From Prunella strophiata (Eukaryota; Chordata; Aves; Passeriformes; Prunellidae): a DNA stretch of 64,000 nucleotides. A program made the position numbers and the translations under genes. The notes below the pieces were generated by a model. It did not search any database. It saw nothing but the letters and a program-made list of their open reading frames with translations, and had not been told where the DNA came from. Numbering within the stretch: position 1 is the stretch's first letter; each line of letters opens with the position of its first letter. Location: NCBI GenBank assembly GCA_036583965.1, contig JAZBQD010000015.1:28494310-28558309 (forward strand), given 5' to 3'. Of the stretch, positions 48,301 through 60,870 are shown in pieces.

Positions 48301-51300
48301 GCCTTTCTTTTCCTGGAGCCTTGACTTGCACTTTTGGGGCTGACAGAATGGACTTTAATATTCTTTATTGTGCAGAAAGAACTTGTTGCTGGCAGTAGGA
48401 CAAGGTTTCCCCCATTGTCCTATTTGACAAAGCTGCACCTTTTCCTACTGCTTTATTTGTTTTCTTATCGCTAGGTGCTTGCAGTACTGTAGGTATGATT
48501 TTTTTTTTTTTTTTTCACTTAATGTGCAATTGTGAAATCAAACACTTGTAAGTAAATACAAGTGGACAGCTGTTGTGGGAACTGCAAAGAAAGAATGATT
48601 TCACTGAGCTGAGTGTCTGTAACAGTGACTTGAAGATGACAGAAATATCAGAAGACTTACATGAGCAGGTCCCTTGAACAGCAGCAGGCTTTAGTTTCTT
48701 TTGCAAGAAAAACTACATTGGTGGAGAAAACCTTGTTCTGACTCAGGCTGAGGCTCCTGACTTGGTGAGGTGGTATTACATAGTTATTTGATGGCATTGC
48801 TGTCCTCATCTCTGAGCCAGTGCATGAATGAGGTACAGAAGTGTGGGGGATCAGTGTGCTGTGCTGGAGGGATGCTGGAGCAGCTGATGCACAACTGTTG
48901 GGTGGGCAGCTGGAGGCTGGAGCAGTGTCAGCTGTTCCTGCCTTCTGCAATGCTTGAGCACTGGAGGGTAACTTGAACTCTCCATTCATACTCACACCCA
49001 CTTCAGCAGGATATGGAGAAGGGGGCCAGCCCAGTGCTCCATCTGTGGAAAGAATCTGTTGCTTGTGGTATGTATGGATCTTTTTCCCTGTTCCCTACAA
49101 CGAGCACTGTCCCAAGCAGTCAGTACAGTCCTTCACTCATGCCTTTGGTGCAGGGAAAGCATAGCTAAGGATCTGTGTCCTTTGATCCTCCAATGAGGCC
49201 AAGCTGTAAGTGCTTGGGGCCTTTAAAATCCAGCATGAAACTGATGCAATTCCTTTTTGTTCCAGTTTCCCACACTTTGAAGCAGCCCACGAGTTCCCCC
49301 TTTCTCCCACTGCAAATGCCCACCGAAGCAATGGGAGGCATTGGAGGCATTTCTGGCCTAAAATAAAGCACTGCAACTTGGCTTTGGTTTAAGATTGTGC
49401 TGGTGGAGGCTGAACAAGTGCCTTGCTCTGCTTGATCTGGATGCTTTGTGGGTAAAGTGGGAACAGCTGGTTTTCATGGCTGAAAGTTGGCTGCCATATG
49501 GTAACACTTCTCCTGGCCTGGGCACGAGTGCTGTTGAGCTGCTACTGAACTGTGCTTGGAGGCTGCAGAGCACAGCCCCTTCCCTCTGCAGGGGCTGTCA
49601 GAAACCACATACTGCATTGCTCTGCCTTGGGAATGTTATCTCTATTCATTTTTATGTCATTCATGTCTCTATTCATGCTCCTGTCTATCTTGTTGTACAT
49701 TTTTTCCCCTTGTCTTCTACAGCTGCTGAATGCAGCAGCCTTTGACTAACAACTTCTGCTTTGTGAGCCAGATGTCAGTATAGTCCCAGGAGGAGCTGGG
49801 TGATAAAGGAAGTGGGTGTTGAGGCTCCTGATGGTTTCTGCCATGCACTGACCCTGCTGGGTAAGGACATCCCAAAATCTGCTTTGGCTGACCTGAATGT
49901 TGCAAAGGCTGCAAAGGCTTTGTCCTGTTTCTTCACAACTGTTTGCTCCTTTAACAGGAAGATGTCCTGGCAGTTTTTATTGGCAGGAGGTCCCTCAGCC
50001 AGTAAAGGAGAAGTCTTGCAGGAAAACAAGGGGCTAGATTTGCCATGTAAAATCAATGAGCTGTTTGTGGATTGCTGATTCCTGAGGGTGCTGGACAGTT
50101 GCTGCAGGTAAGGGAGGATATGTACTATATCTTTTCAAAAAGTGATGTTTCCATGGCAGCAGATACAGTGCAGGGAGTGTTCTTGAAAGCCGATGTTTCT
50201 TGACCAATTTTCAAAAGAAAATAATCCAAACTCCTCCTTCTTAATTTAATAGGAGAGAGCAGCAATGTCGTTTGCTGAGCCCTGTGCAGCAGACACCTGA
50301 TGGGTGTGGGGTTTTTGTGCATTTACAAGATGCTGCCCTCCAGGTAGGAGAATGATGACCTCACTGTTGCCTCCACTGGAGTCTTTGTAATATGGGCACT
50401 TCTAATTTGAGATTTCCTATATAGAGGAAGGGAGGTGTTTACCCTTGTTCTTTTAATATCCTGCAGTGAGTAAGCAGAAAAATGTCAAACAGAGGGTGAC
50501 TGAAAGGGAAAGCAAGCATTAAGTGAGATTAAGCACTAAATTGAAATGTTCTTGTTCAGCCAACACAGTCACTCTGTATCAGCTTCAATTTAAGTCTCCA
50601 GAGGGACAGCTTTCTCTCCTGTTAAAGGTGGAGAGTGTCTTCAAAATTGCTCATATTTGGGTGTGTTAGCCAGAGTGATTGGGAACCTTCACTCAAAAAC
50701 CTTGTATTGGATGACAGGCTTTCTACTGCAAGCCTTCTCTTTTGAAAAGGGCTGCAGTAACAGACCAGCTACCCAGAACTTTCTAATTTGGATCTCTCCT
50801 GAAGGTTCGGTGTCACTCCTGCCATTTCCTCTTACTTGTCTTCCTCCTTTTCCTCTGCCTCTGGTTAAGGGAAGGAAGTGAAGAAGTGAAAGAATATATA
50901 GCTGTGTGTTGGCTTTGACTGTTTGGCAGGATGATACCATGAGTTGGGCTAACTGGTCTGGAGTATCCTTGCCCTGCTATGAAAACACTTCTTTCTGGCA
51001 GAGGTATAGATGTCTGTATAGATTTTCTGCTAGTGCAAGTCCAAGTACAGCTGCAGGAGTCTGCAGCCACTTGTCCCTGGGTTGGGTAGGGGGAGCAGCA
51101 CAGTACTGGCTGCCAGCAAATGCTGGTGTGTGGAAAAATGCTCACTGTGCTAGTTACTTGCTCCTGAGCAGAAAGGGGTGGATTGATGCTATCTAGAGAG
51201 AAACCAGCACTACTGCTGTGGTGTGAATGCTGTCACTGAAAGAGGCAGCCTTTCCTGTTTTGCAAGCTGACTTCTCTATTCCAGAGTGTGAGAGCAGAGC

Positions 51301-54300
51301 AGTAAGTGTCCTTGGATGCTGACTGAAAGTGGAGTGGCCCAGCAAATGCTGCCCTGGCCAAGCCTGGAATGCTCCCTTTTCTGCAGAACTGAGGTCTATA
51401 GGTGCATGCTGTGACACATGTGGTTTGGAGTGACAGGCTTCTGAACTGCCCCTCTCCTGCTTGTAGCCTCCCAGTAGAGCAACAAATGTGTACTGTGCTT
51501 AAAAACTTCATAGATAAAGAGGAAGCACACTTTTTTTTTCTTCCCATGTGAGTACATGGAAAGAAAACCTGTTTATTGTTAGTGTGATTGAAATTTTAGC
51601 AGTCTAATTCAATAATTAGTTTAGAAAAGGACTATTATGCAGATGAAGTCTTAGTAATAATAAAGCTAACATACAAACTTAGTTTCTGCACCTTTTTCTT
51701 GGTGGTTTACTCATCCTTCCCCGGCTTCTGAGGCTGGTAGTATCATTTTGGTGGTGGCAGGGGTATTAGAGCAAGTTGTCATATTGTGACTCCTTTTCTG
51801 GGAGGAATAGGATGGTGGTGGTTTCTTCCTCACTGTAGGATCCACTGGAATCCTTCTGTTATGTTTGCTTTTTACATATTTGCTGTTTCTTTCAAGGCTT
51901 TGCAAGCTCTGTGTTTCATCCAAATCTGTTATATAAAGTGCCTTTTATATATGCTAGATAGTATTCCTTTGCTCTGTTATCTCTAAAATAGCTTTGTCCA
52001 GTTGCACATCTCCACTGGTGACTGCTGACTTTCTTACAGCCATGGGATCTCCACTGTCAGCTCTGTGCTCCCTTGTACCATGCCTGTATTCTCACATTCT
52101 GTGTCTCTACTCAGAGACACACCAAGTAAAACAAACCCTCAGGCAAATTAAGAAGGGTAGAGACAGAGCAAGCCTGACAAGTCTCTAGTCCTGGGGCCTT
52201 GCAAGCTTGGCTCAAAGCTTATGTCCTGTCACTAACAATGCCTTTGTTGTGCTGTGGAGTAACAAGGAGGCTGGGGAGCACCTGCAGCTTGCTGAGGGTG
52301 GTGGGTTAGGCAAGCAGAGGCAGAAGAACAGGTATTTTTCCTGTTTTGCTTTCTCTTGTCTAGCAGCTATAGGGAAGTGGTGCTTCATCAGAACCCCCTA
52401 ACCCCTGGACAGGGATGAAAAGGTGTGCCAAGGGAGGCAACCTGGGCTGGAGTTGGTGTTTTCAGACAGGTGCTCCTTCTGTGCTTTGCTAGGATTGGAC
52501 TCCATGTATGGCAGAAAAAAAAAAAGGTTGGAAAACAAAGCTTTGTAAGTAATGGTTTTTAACTGCTTCTTAGCCTGGCAAAGCTGTGTATTTCAGTTAT
52601 GAGCATTGGGGATGTTGTTTGTGTCTGTTTCGCATTGTTTACTTTTTGCCTAAAGTATTTTAATTAAACTACTAGCAAGGGTCCCAAGATGAGCAAGAAG
52701 TGATCTTACTCATTCCTCTTTGTCTGTTCTCTCCTAAATGTGTATCACATCATGACATTAGAAAGCCTTGATTAATTTGAATCAGGATAGCAGAATTTGA
52801 AAGAAACTCCCCTTATGCTTCTACTCGAGTCATCTCTGTCTGATGTTCATTGCAGTGTTCTACAGTGATCCAGTCCCAGGGAATAACATAGTAGTGGACA
52901 TTTGCAGTTGCTGCCAGGACAGGCTGCCTTTGAAGAAGGCCATTTCACTGAACTCACATCTTCTGATACCCTGTAGTCCCTGCAGGAGTGCATCAGAGTC
53001 CTGATGTGTCCCTTGCTTTTCCTCACACAGGTTCCCAGAAATGGGGCTGTACAAGGACTTTCCTATAAGCATCTTCAAAGAAGCTGTCCTTTAAGTAGGA
53101 ACCAGTACTTCCTACTCAAAATAAGTGTTGGGGTTATGAAATGGGCACAGCTCCCTGCTGGCTAGAGTGCACCTTTCTCTCTAGTGTCTGATTTCTCTTC
53201 TACTGTTATGCAGAAGAGAAATCCCTTCAGCACATCTCAAAAGTGTTTAGCCTACATCTGAGGAGTCTTGAAAAGCAGGGTGAAGGCAGAGCAGAAAGCC
53301 CCCAGATCAGTCACTGTTTTTAACCTGCTGACTGCTCAGAGTTGCTTTGATTACTGCTGGCAGAGGTTAGTTCTGTGCCTGCACACACGCAGGCCTCGGT
53401 GTGCGTGAGCGGATCACTCGCCGCTGTGCAGGCTGTTTCCATAGCACCAAAAAAATCTGCGCCAGGCAGTCCCTGAAGAGGCTTTGCTGAGCAGCTGACG
53501 TGCATTCAGGGATGAGGAGCATCAGTAGTACCAGCCTAGGCATGGGGTGGGAATGGAGCCTGATTTAAATATTGACTTTCCCGTTGCCAGATGTCACCGT
53601 CTTGGCAGAAGGAAAACAGGCTGTTTTACTGCAATATGCTTTGCTTTGAGCTATGAGCTCTTAAAAGCACCATTCATGCTCTGTTCCATCTCCTCAGCAA
53701 GCTACTTGCAAGTGTTGTGTTCCAAAACTTTTTTTTTTTTTTTACAGGGAGTTTGTTCTTGAGTAAAAGGAAAGACCTGAAATGACTTCTTGTCTTTCTC
53801 TTAAGACTGCTCTGGTGCCTGCATGGCAGGTATGTTTACCTTCTTGTGCTCTGAGTTGTGACAAGCCTTTTTGTCTGTTGCCTTGGCAGACTCCGTAGGT
53901 ACTGTGCAGCTCTGATATCCCACGTATGTAATGTATGGGCCCTCAAGAAAGGGATGAGTCCACCTGCTGTGTTCAGAGCATTGCCATGTGGTCTGTCACC
54001 ACCTCTGGAGATGCTTGAAGGAACAGGGAACAGAAGTTCCTGCAGAGGACCCCAAAGAGAACTGTCTTGATGTCTGAAGAAGGTCACAACCCCAGCTTCC
54101 CGTTGTCTGAAATGGCAAACTGGTGCTGTGCTGCTGTTTGCCAAGCAGGTGTTCATCCCTGATCTTGTTGAGCAAGACTGAGCCCATTGTGGGTCTGGCT
54201 CCCTACTTCTTCCAGGGCTCAGGCCATGGTTGGATCCCTGCACAGTATCTTTTTCCACCAGATCCTGGTTCAGGGTGTGTGGAGACCTCAGCCCCAAGCT

Positions 54301-55489
54301 TGTTGGGGGGATCCTGTGTGTCATAGAATTTATTGTTTATGTAGTTTAACAGCCAAAAACTCTACTGCACTTCTAGCTGGCTGCTACTGTCATATGATTG
54401 AAGTGCAGTAATTTGGAAGGAGGAGAGGACTCTGAAACATTACTGTTACTTTCTCCAATAAAGCAGTCCTTAACTGCAGTAAAGATGTGTTTTTAGATAA
54501 CTGCTCTAAACCTCCTTCGCCTGAAAACTCTGATGAAGGAATAAACAGTTGCTGCTACCATTTAAATAACTGTTTACAGCAATCAGGCTTAAATACTAGC
54601 CTTCCCTAAAATACATTTGAATTTCTTAGTGCACTTCTAGTAAATGATGAGGTACACAGAGACACCTGTCTGTACTTTGTGAACTGCTGCTTGAGCTTTG
54701 TATATTGATCTTGTTAGCACTTGATGTAGCAGCACTAATGTGGACACTAAGCAGGTAGTAGTATGCTTCTTGGGAAAAGTGAAATGCAGTGGCTTAATGT
54801 CTCTTTTTGAATATAGTCTTGATTTTTTAGATGCAAACAAATTTTGCTTTCCTGCCCTTCAGGTTAATCTCAGTCAACTGAGTTGCTTTTGTTTTTGCTG
54901 GTGGAATCTCTTATCAGTGTGGGGAGAAGAATTCGGTTTTGGACTGTGGTTTCTCCAACAGTTGACTTTTTCTAAAGAAATCAGTCTACTGCAAATGCAT
55001 TCTTGATTATTCATTTCCAGCAGTGCTGACATTCATTATAAACTTGTTTAATTCTGTTAAACATCAAAGGAGGAAAAAGCCAGCAGCTCACCAGGTTTGT
55101 AACAAGGGTCAGAGAGGTGCTGCATGTATTGCAGGGTGTGGGCTCTGTGTGCTGGGCTGCCCTAACTGCTCCCTGATTGGGTTGGTTGGACAATACAGAG
55201 CACTTCTGTAAAGAAGCAGGAGTTTCATGGTGTTGCTGGTATATGTATGGGGATCATTCAGGTTCAAATGTGGTTTTGAGGACTTGGTTTAAACAGTCCA
55301 GCAATCCTGCAGGGAATGGTGGTTGGTGTTCTCAGAGCACAGCTGCAATGGTAGGTGAGCCTTCTGCCTAATGCACTCCTCCAGGTGCATTGCTTAAAAC
55401 ACCCATTTCTGAGCTGCAAGTTGTTCACACTCTTTAGTGTGTAATTTGTTCCCATAAATTATTCTGGGTTAAGGCAACTTGTGGTATCA
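45333..55489 (+). other. Probable first intron, part 1
   Basis: Apart from the CpG-island tail, this is ordinary AT-leaning noncoding sequence with A/C-rich low-complexity DNA (46,573-46,640), T runs (48,499-48,515 and 53,727-53,745) and no recognised exon or mobile element. Open frames up to about 116 codons (49,395-49,745) have no domain and no fitting splice sites. A small CpG cluster sits at 53,380-53,520. Confidence 0.45.
53380..53520. promoter_or_regulatory. Small intronic CpG cluster (possible regulatory element)
   Basis: A short stretch with roughly ten CpGs, including the CGTGAGCGGATCACTCGCCG segment near 53,405-53,424 and a TGACGT motif near 53,498, in otherwise CpG-poor intron. 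It is too short for a standard CpG-island call. It could be an intronic enhancer, an alternative promoter or chance. Confidence 0.25.
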
Positions 55490-56224
55490 GCACAGGCTGG
55501 GGAATGAAGGGATTGAGAGCAGCCCTGCAGAGAGGGACTTAGGCTGGCTGGTGGTATATGAAAAGCTGGACATAAGTTAGCAGTGTGCACTTGCAGCCCA
55601 GAAAGCCATAACACATCCTGGGCCTTAGCAAAAGCAGCAGTGGCCAGCTGGTCAAGGGAGGTGATTCTGCCTCTCTTCTTGGATCTCATGGGATCCCACC
55701 TGGAGTATTGTGTCCAGTTCTGAGGTCTGTAGAACAGGACCTGTTAGACCTGTTGAAGCAGGTTCAAAGGAGGGCCATAAAAATCATTGGAGGAGTGGAA
55801 CACCTATTATATGAGGAAGGGCTGAGAGAAATGAGCTTGTTCAGCTTGGAGAAAAGAATGCTCCAGAGAAATCTTACTGCAGCCTTTCAGTAGTTAAAGG
55901 AGCCTTATAAGAAATATGGGGACAGATTTTTAGCAGCACCTGTTGTGATAGGACAAGGGGTAGTGGTTTTAAGCTGAAGAGAGGGTAGCTTCAGGATAGA
56001 TATATTTTTTGTTTATGATGAGGGTGGTGAAACACTAGAACAGGTTGCCCAGAGAGGTGGTGGATGCTTGATTCTTCAAAACACTGGAGGTTTTTAGTGG
56101 TCCACTGGACATTTGGAAGGTCCAGTGGAAACACTGGATGGGGCTCTGAGCAACCTGATCTAGTTTAAGATGTCCCTAGCAGGGGAACTGGAACTCCCTT
56201 CCAACCCAAATCATTCTATGCTAA
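55490..56224 (+). mobile_element. CR1 LINE 3' portion
   Basis: A CR1 tail of about 735 bp in + orientation, same subfamily as 1-697. Landmarks are 'agcagtgtgcacttgcagcc' near 55,580, 'tgggatcccacctggagtat' near 55,689, 'gaggaagggctgagagaaat' near 55,813 and 'aacaggttgcccagagaggt' near 56,039. The terminal 'cccttccaacccaaatcatt' is followed by CTATG at the 3' end. Frames are interrupted. It contains an extra segment with a perfect hairpin at 56,101-56,129, between direct repeats of AAACACTGGA. Confidence 0.93.
56101..56129. repeat. Perfect 10-bp hairpin inside the CR1
   Basis: Arms TCCACTGGAC (56,101-56,110) and GTCCAGTGGA (56,120-56,129) surround a 9-nt loop. AAACACTGGA occurs on both sides (56,079-56,088 and 56,129-56,138). 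The segment appears to be an insertion relative to the related copy at 1-697. Confidence 0.85.
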
Positions 56225-59200
56225 AACACAGATACTGACCAAATCTTTAACTGGGAAACTTACACCACCCTTAAAGGGTATTTGGGGCATCCTGCTTTGC
56301 TGTCTTTGTGTGTGAATTGCAGATGAACATGAGTACTGTGGTGTGTGAGCAGGGAGAATTAGTTTCTGCACATTTCTGAACAGTAGCAAGTGAAACCTGT
56401 TGGAGTTGCTGCTTTGAAGCTGAGTGGTTTCGATTGGCTTCTGTGCCTGTCACTGTGCAGGTTTTTTTGGCATGACAGATTTTTGGAGATTGTATAAGAA
56501 GGAAAAGAACTTGAGTGTCAATGGAATCAGCAGAGTGACATGCTGAGTACTTCCTCTGTGGTGAGGAAGTGTTTTTGGGATAAATGGCAAAAGGGAGAGC
56601 TTTAGTGGAGTGAATGTATAGACTTTTATTCTGTGTTAGCACACTGATACATGAAGTCTTTAGTATGTTTCTGCTTCTTATTTACAATTCAAGACCAAGC
56701 TTCAGCTTGGTGAATCCCAGAAATGTACTTCCCTCCCATCCCCAATGAAGAGTATTTTCCTATTCAAAAGCAACTTTTGAGAAAGTGAAAATATGAGAAG
56801 ACAGATACAAAAGTCAAAGCAAGACCTCTGTGTTTTGTCAAGAGGATCTGAGAAGACTTTAATATTTTTAGAAGGGAAAACTAATGAATTAAGGATAGAG
56901 CAAGTGCCAAGTGAAATAATTTCTCTAGTCTTCCTGTTCCTAAGGTAATATTACTGGAGAAGCCTTGTTTCCCTCTTCATGCAAGGTGGTGCCAGAAGCA
57001 TTTCTGAGGGATGTGATGGCTTCTTAGTAATAATACTGTATTACAGCTCCCTGCTACAGGGCACACTTGTGGATTGACAGCTGAGGACTAGCAGTTGCAA
57101 GGCAGTGTTTTGTACTTCCACCTCTTCAATGTCCTGGTCAAGTTTATACCAGAATGAAAAGTTGAGGATTGCATTATTCATAGCTGTTTAAGCTCTGAGT
57201 TATTCTGAATGGTTTTGTGTGCTGATGGCCAAGCTGTGATGTGCCAAATCTGATGTAACAATGACCTGGGTACCAGATAGAGCACTCCTTAACCATAAAG
57301 TTTGAAAAGTTTACCAGTCTAATCTGTTAAACACAATGGATCCATTAAACTAGGGCATGACCAGTACTCAGAATGGCTATGAATATATGTATTTTTTCGT
57401 TTGACATTTACAGTTATGAAATGAGCTTTGTGGTGGATTAGCTTGTGCAATAGGGAGTGATGCTAAACTTAGATTTCACATTGCAGTGTAAAGCTTTATT
57501 CTTGGAGTTTACACTGATCTTCTGTTCCAGGTCAAATACTGGGAGGAGGCAACTTGCAGAACAGTGGAGCAGCTGGTCACTAAAATCAGTGGAGGCGTGC
57601 TTTCTTTACCAAAAAAAAAACCCCAGCCACAAATCCCAATGTAAAAAATCCACAAACAACCAAACACACATAAAACTAAAAAAAACCCCAGTCACCCCCT
57701 CCCCTTCCTTTCTTTCATTTCCTGTCAACTTTTAGAGATGAAGGTCAATATCCTTCAAACTTTGGTTCTTTAAACCTGCACTTCTTTCCTCCCCCTTTAA
57801 TTTTCATCACATCAGCTGCTCCAGAATCAGTAAAAATGCCTGCCTGACTCTGTGTGCATTAGATAGGTCTTTCCAGTTTTGTCCACTATCGTATATTTCA
57901 GTAAAACGAATGGTAAAACTCATTCTTACTTACATTGCTGTGAAATATAAATGAGGAGCCTGGATGCTTATCTAAGCCTGCTGATATTTAGGAAAACTTC
58001 CCTGTGTATGGAATAGACTGGAACACAACTAGATGGTGCATAAATATATTAATATTGCTTGGAGATCTTGAGACATTAGTACTTTCATGATCTGAAACTG
58101 CTAAGGTTGTTAAAAAGGAAATACAGTTTGCCTGTAATGTCACCCAGCAGCAAAAAGTAGCACCTAATGTCCAGAGTCTGATCTGATGGAAGCAGGTATG
58201 CTCAAGTCTTCTAGGATCTAGAAGTCCTTTAAAACTTTATATCTTTTTGTGGAATCATCACTGGACAAACTTGCTTGACCCTTATCTTTTCCACCTTCAG
58301 CTTTTGGAGTGATTAGTGTTTTATGACTGTTGGTTGATTTATGTGGTAGCAGTATATCTCTAGGCTAACAGTTTCATTTAATTTACTGTCCTAGTGTGAC
58401 TTGGAGTAGGGGCAAATGTCTCTTAACAGGATTTACTCAGCTCAAGCAGCATTAAAAGTCAGTCAAGGGCATATCAATCGGATAAAATCTCAGAGTACTT
58501 ATTAATATAATGGCAACTTCAGTGGTTATAATAATCTAAAGGTAGATGCATTATCTGCATTATATTAGAAAAAAAAGCTGGTCAGTGCAGTTGTTTTGTT
58601 AGTAAATTGCTGCTGGTTACTGCATGCATAGTTGCAGGATTCTCCCTCTTATCTGTTAAATGAGATTAGGAGCAGTGCAGAAGTATTCAAGCCCACATCC
58701 TGAGTTTGTCCAATTTGCAGGCCTGGCAGGATGTGTCCAAGGTCCTTTAAGTAGTGGTAGCTATGGCTCCAAATCCGTTCAGAAGCGCTGTAGGAGTTGG
58801 TGCCTCCCAGCTGGATGTGGAATTTAGCAGTATGGGCAAGCAGCAGCCACACTCCATCTGGAACAGGACACTTCAAGCACTACACAGTTGAATGGGTGAC
58901 TGGTAAAGTGCTGGACTATAAGGGAATAGGTAATATGTCTTGTTTGATGCTGCAGGGATAGCAACACAACTTATTCTGGGTTTTCAAGTGAGAGATTCCC
59001 AGTAATAGTGAGCTGCTGCACAAGTACTTTATACCAGCAATCTGGTGGTGTGCCATTAGCACTGCTTTGTTAGGTCTTACTTTCTTAAGTTTAAAAGGGT
59101 GCTCTGAAACTCTGCAGTGTGAGATATGTAGATGAATAATAAGGGCTTGTCTTCATTATGGGCTTATCTGCTTGGAAAAGCTGTAACTGGCTCAGTGTCT

Positions 59201-60776
59201 ACTGTCAGCTTTTAGGTACCTCATGAACAGGCTGGTTCTCTGAAGGGTTTGTAGCAAAACCCATTACTGGTCTAAAGGTGTGAATTGACTGGTTGAAGAA
59301 GGGGGATGAGGAGCAGGTTCTTATGGCCTGAAACATTTCTGGGGCATGTATGTCTGTGAATTTATTGTACTAGGGCACTTTGCTGCTGCAGAGTTTTGCA
59401 GTTTCACAGATATTTCATACTATGTTCCCAGATAAACCATGAGCAGAAATGTTAATAGGATTTCTATACAACTTGCTACTTGCAGTTGCTTGCCTTTGAG
59501 AAATTGTACTTTAAGTTTTATGTAATTACACTTGTTTGACAGCACAAGTCAAAATCATAAACTTAGTCAAGTCCTGAGAAGGGAAAAAAACTGGTGGTTT
59601 GTCATTATTGCTAAGCAAAAAGCTGATCTTTATCATGGAAAGCAGAATAAGGTGCCAGGCTACAGCAGAAGTGCAACTTAACCATGCAACCAGTAACTTG
59701 TGTGTGGTAAAATTAGCAGTACTTCTAGAAAATGTCACTCCTTTTGGTGTTACGTGTGCATCCTTTGTGGAAGCCCACGTGGTGATTACTGTGCTCTGAC
59801 TATTTTGGGGAGATTTGTGTGGTTGTGCTAAAAATTACTCCATGTCCTGAGCGCAGAAGTGACTCTCCCAGTGCTTCTGAAGGGCAAGCTGACATCTCTA
59901 AATGAACTGACATGTTTGGAAGCTTCTGTATCATCTTTTTTTATGGGCTGAGGAACTTTGCTACGAGGAACCTAAGAGCATGCAGTAGAGTTACTGAAGG
60001 AGTAAAGGAAACTGCGCTGGAGTGGATAAAAAATAAATTGAGGATGTCTGAGAAGGGAATTCAAAGACTTAACTTGAGCTTGGTTTCCTTGGGCTCTGTA
60101 TAACTGATAAAGGGTAAAAGGGAGGAGAGGCTCCTGCTGAGAGACAGCTTTAGCTCAGTGACACCTGGTAGTTTATTGGTCTACTGCAGCTTTTTCATTC
60201 TGTACAAGAGTGAACTCTTCCTGCTGCAGAGGCATACATTCACTTCCCTCTTGGAGAAGGGGTGTTAGGGGGAAGTAGATGGCTTTTGTACTTTCCAAGA
60301 GCTGCTTCTGTGTCTGGAGTCACATGTCAGGCCCAAAAAGTTGCTTGCTCATTCATTTAGTGAGCAAAGTGTCCCTTTTATGAAAATAAAGGAGAGTTTT
60401 TTCCCCTCCCAGAATCTGTCAGCTACCTTTTCCCTGCAGCCTCGTAACAGAAACCAGCATAGTCTCTACTGCTGCAAATGCTTTTGCTTTGCTTGTCAAC
60501 CATCATAATACTTCTATACACTGGGTAGATGTGCAGAAGTGAAAAGTCTCCCATAAAGTCTCTGTGCATATCTCACTTTAGAAAGTGTGGGAGAAAATGG
60601 AACTTTATTCTCTCAGCAGGTAGGTATTTGTAAATCTACTTCACAAGTTGAAGGGTGGGCCACAGACCTCCCCTAAGGCAGGGTGCCAGGACCCCTTGTG
60701 TTCCTGTAGAGAGGTCCCTGAAGGATCCTTGGAGAATCTGGAGGAGCAGCCTGTGACTTATTACAGCCATTGTGTT
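56225..60776 (+). other. Probable first intron, part 2
   Basis: No exon or element recognised. An A/C-rich low-complexity tract lies at about 57,610-57,690. A - strand frame at 58,649-58,876 has protein-like composition but no recognisable family. Confidence 0.45.
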
Positions 60777-60870
60777 AATCACAGGATGGGTAAGATGGGA
60801 AGGACCTCTGGAGGTTCAACCCCTCTGTTAGGGCAGGGCCACCTGGAGCTGGTTGCCCAGGACCATATCC
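60777..60870 (-). mobile_element. Outer CR1 LINE, 3' part (interrupted)
   Basis: The 3' end of a reverse-orientation CR1, beginning AATCACAGGATGGG and running to GGACCATATCC. It is interrupted at 60,871 by a second CR1. Its continuation is at 61,871-61,905. Confidence 0.85.

Noticed and set aside
49800..50078. 92-codon + strand frame that looks protein-like
   Set aside because: No recognised domain and no fitting acceptor and donor pair. Composition alone is not enough.
53727..53800. Long T run followed by ACAG, resembling a splice acceptor
   Set aside because: The possible exon downstream hits a stop within about 12 codons in the phase required by exon 1 and has no donor. The T run is better read as a simple repeat.
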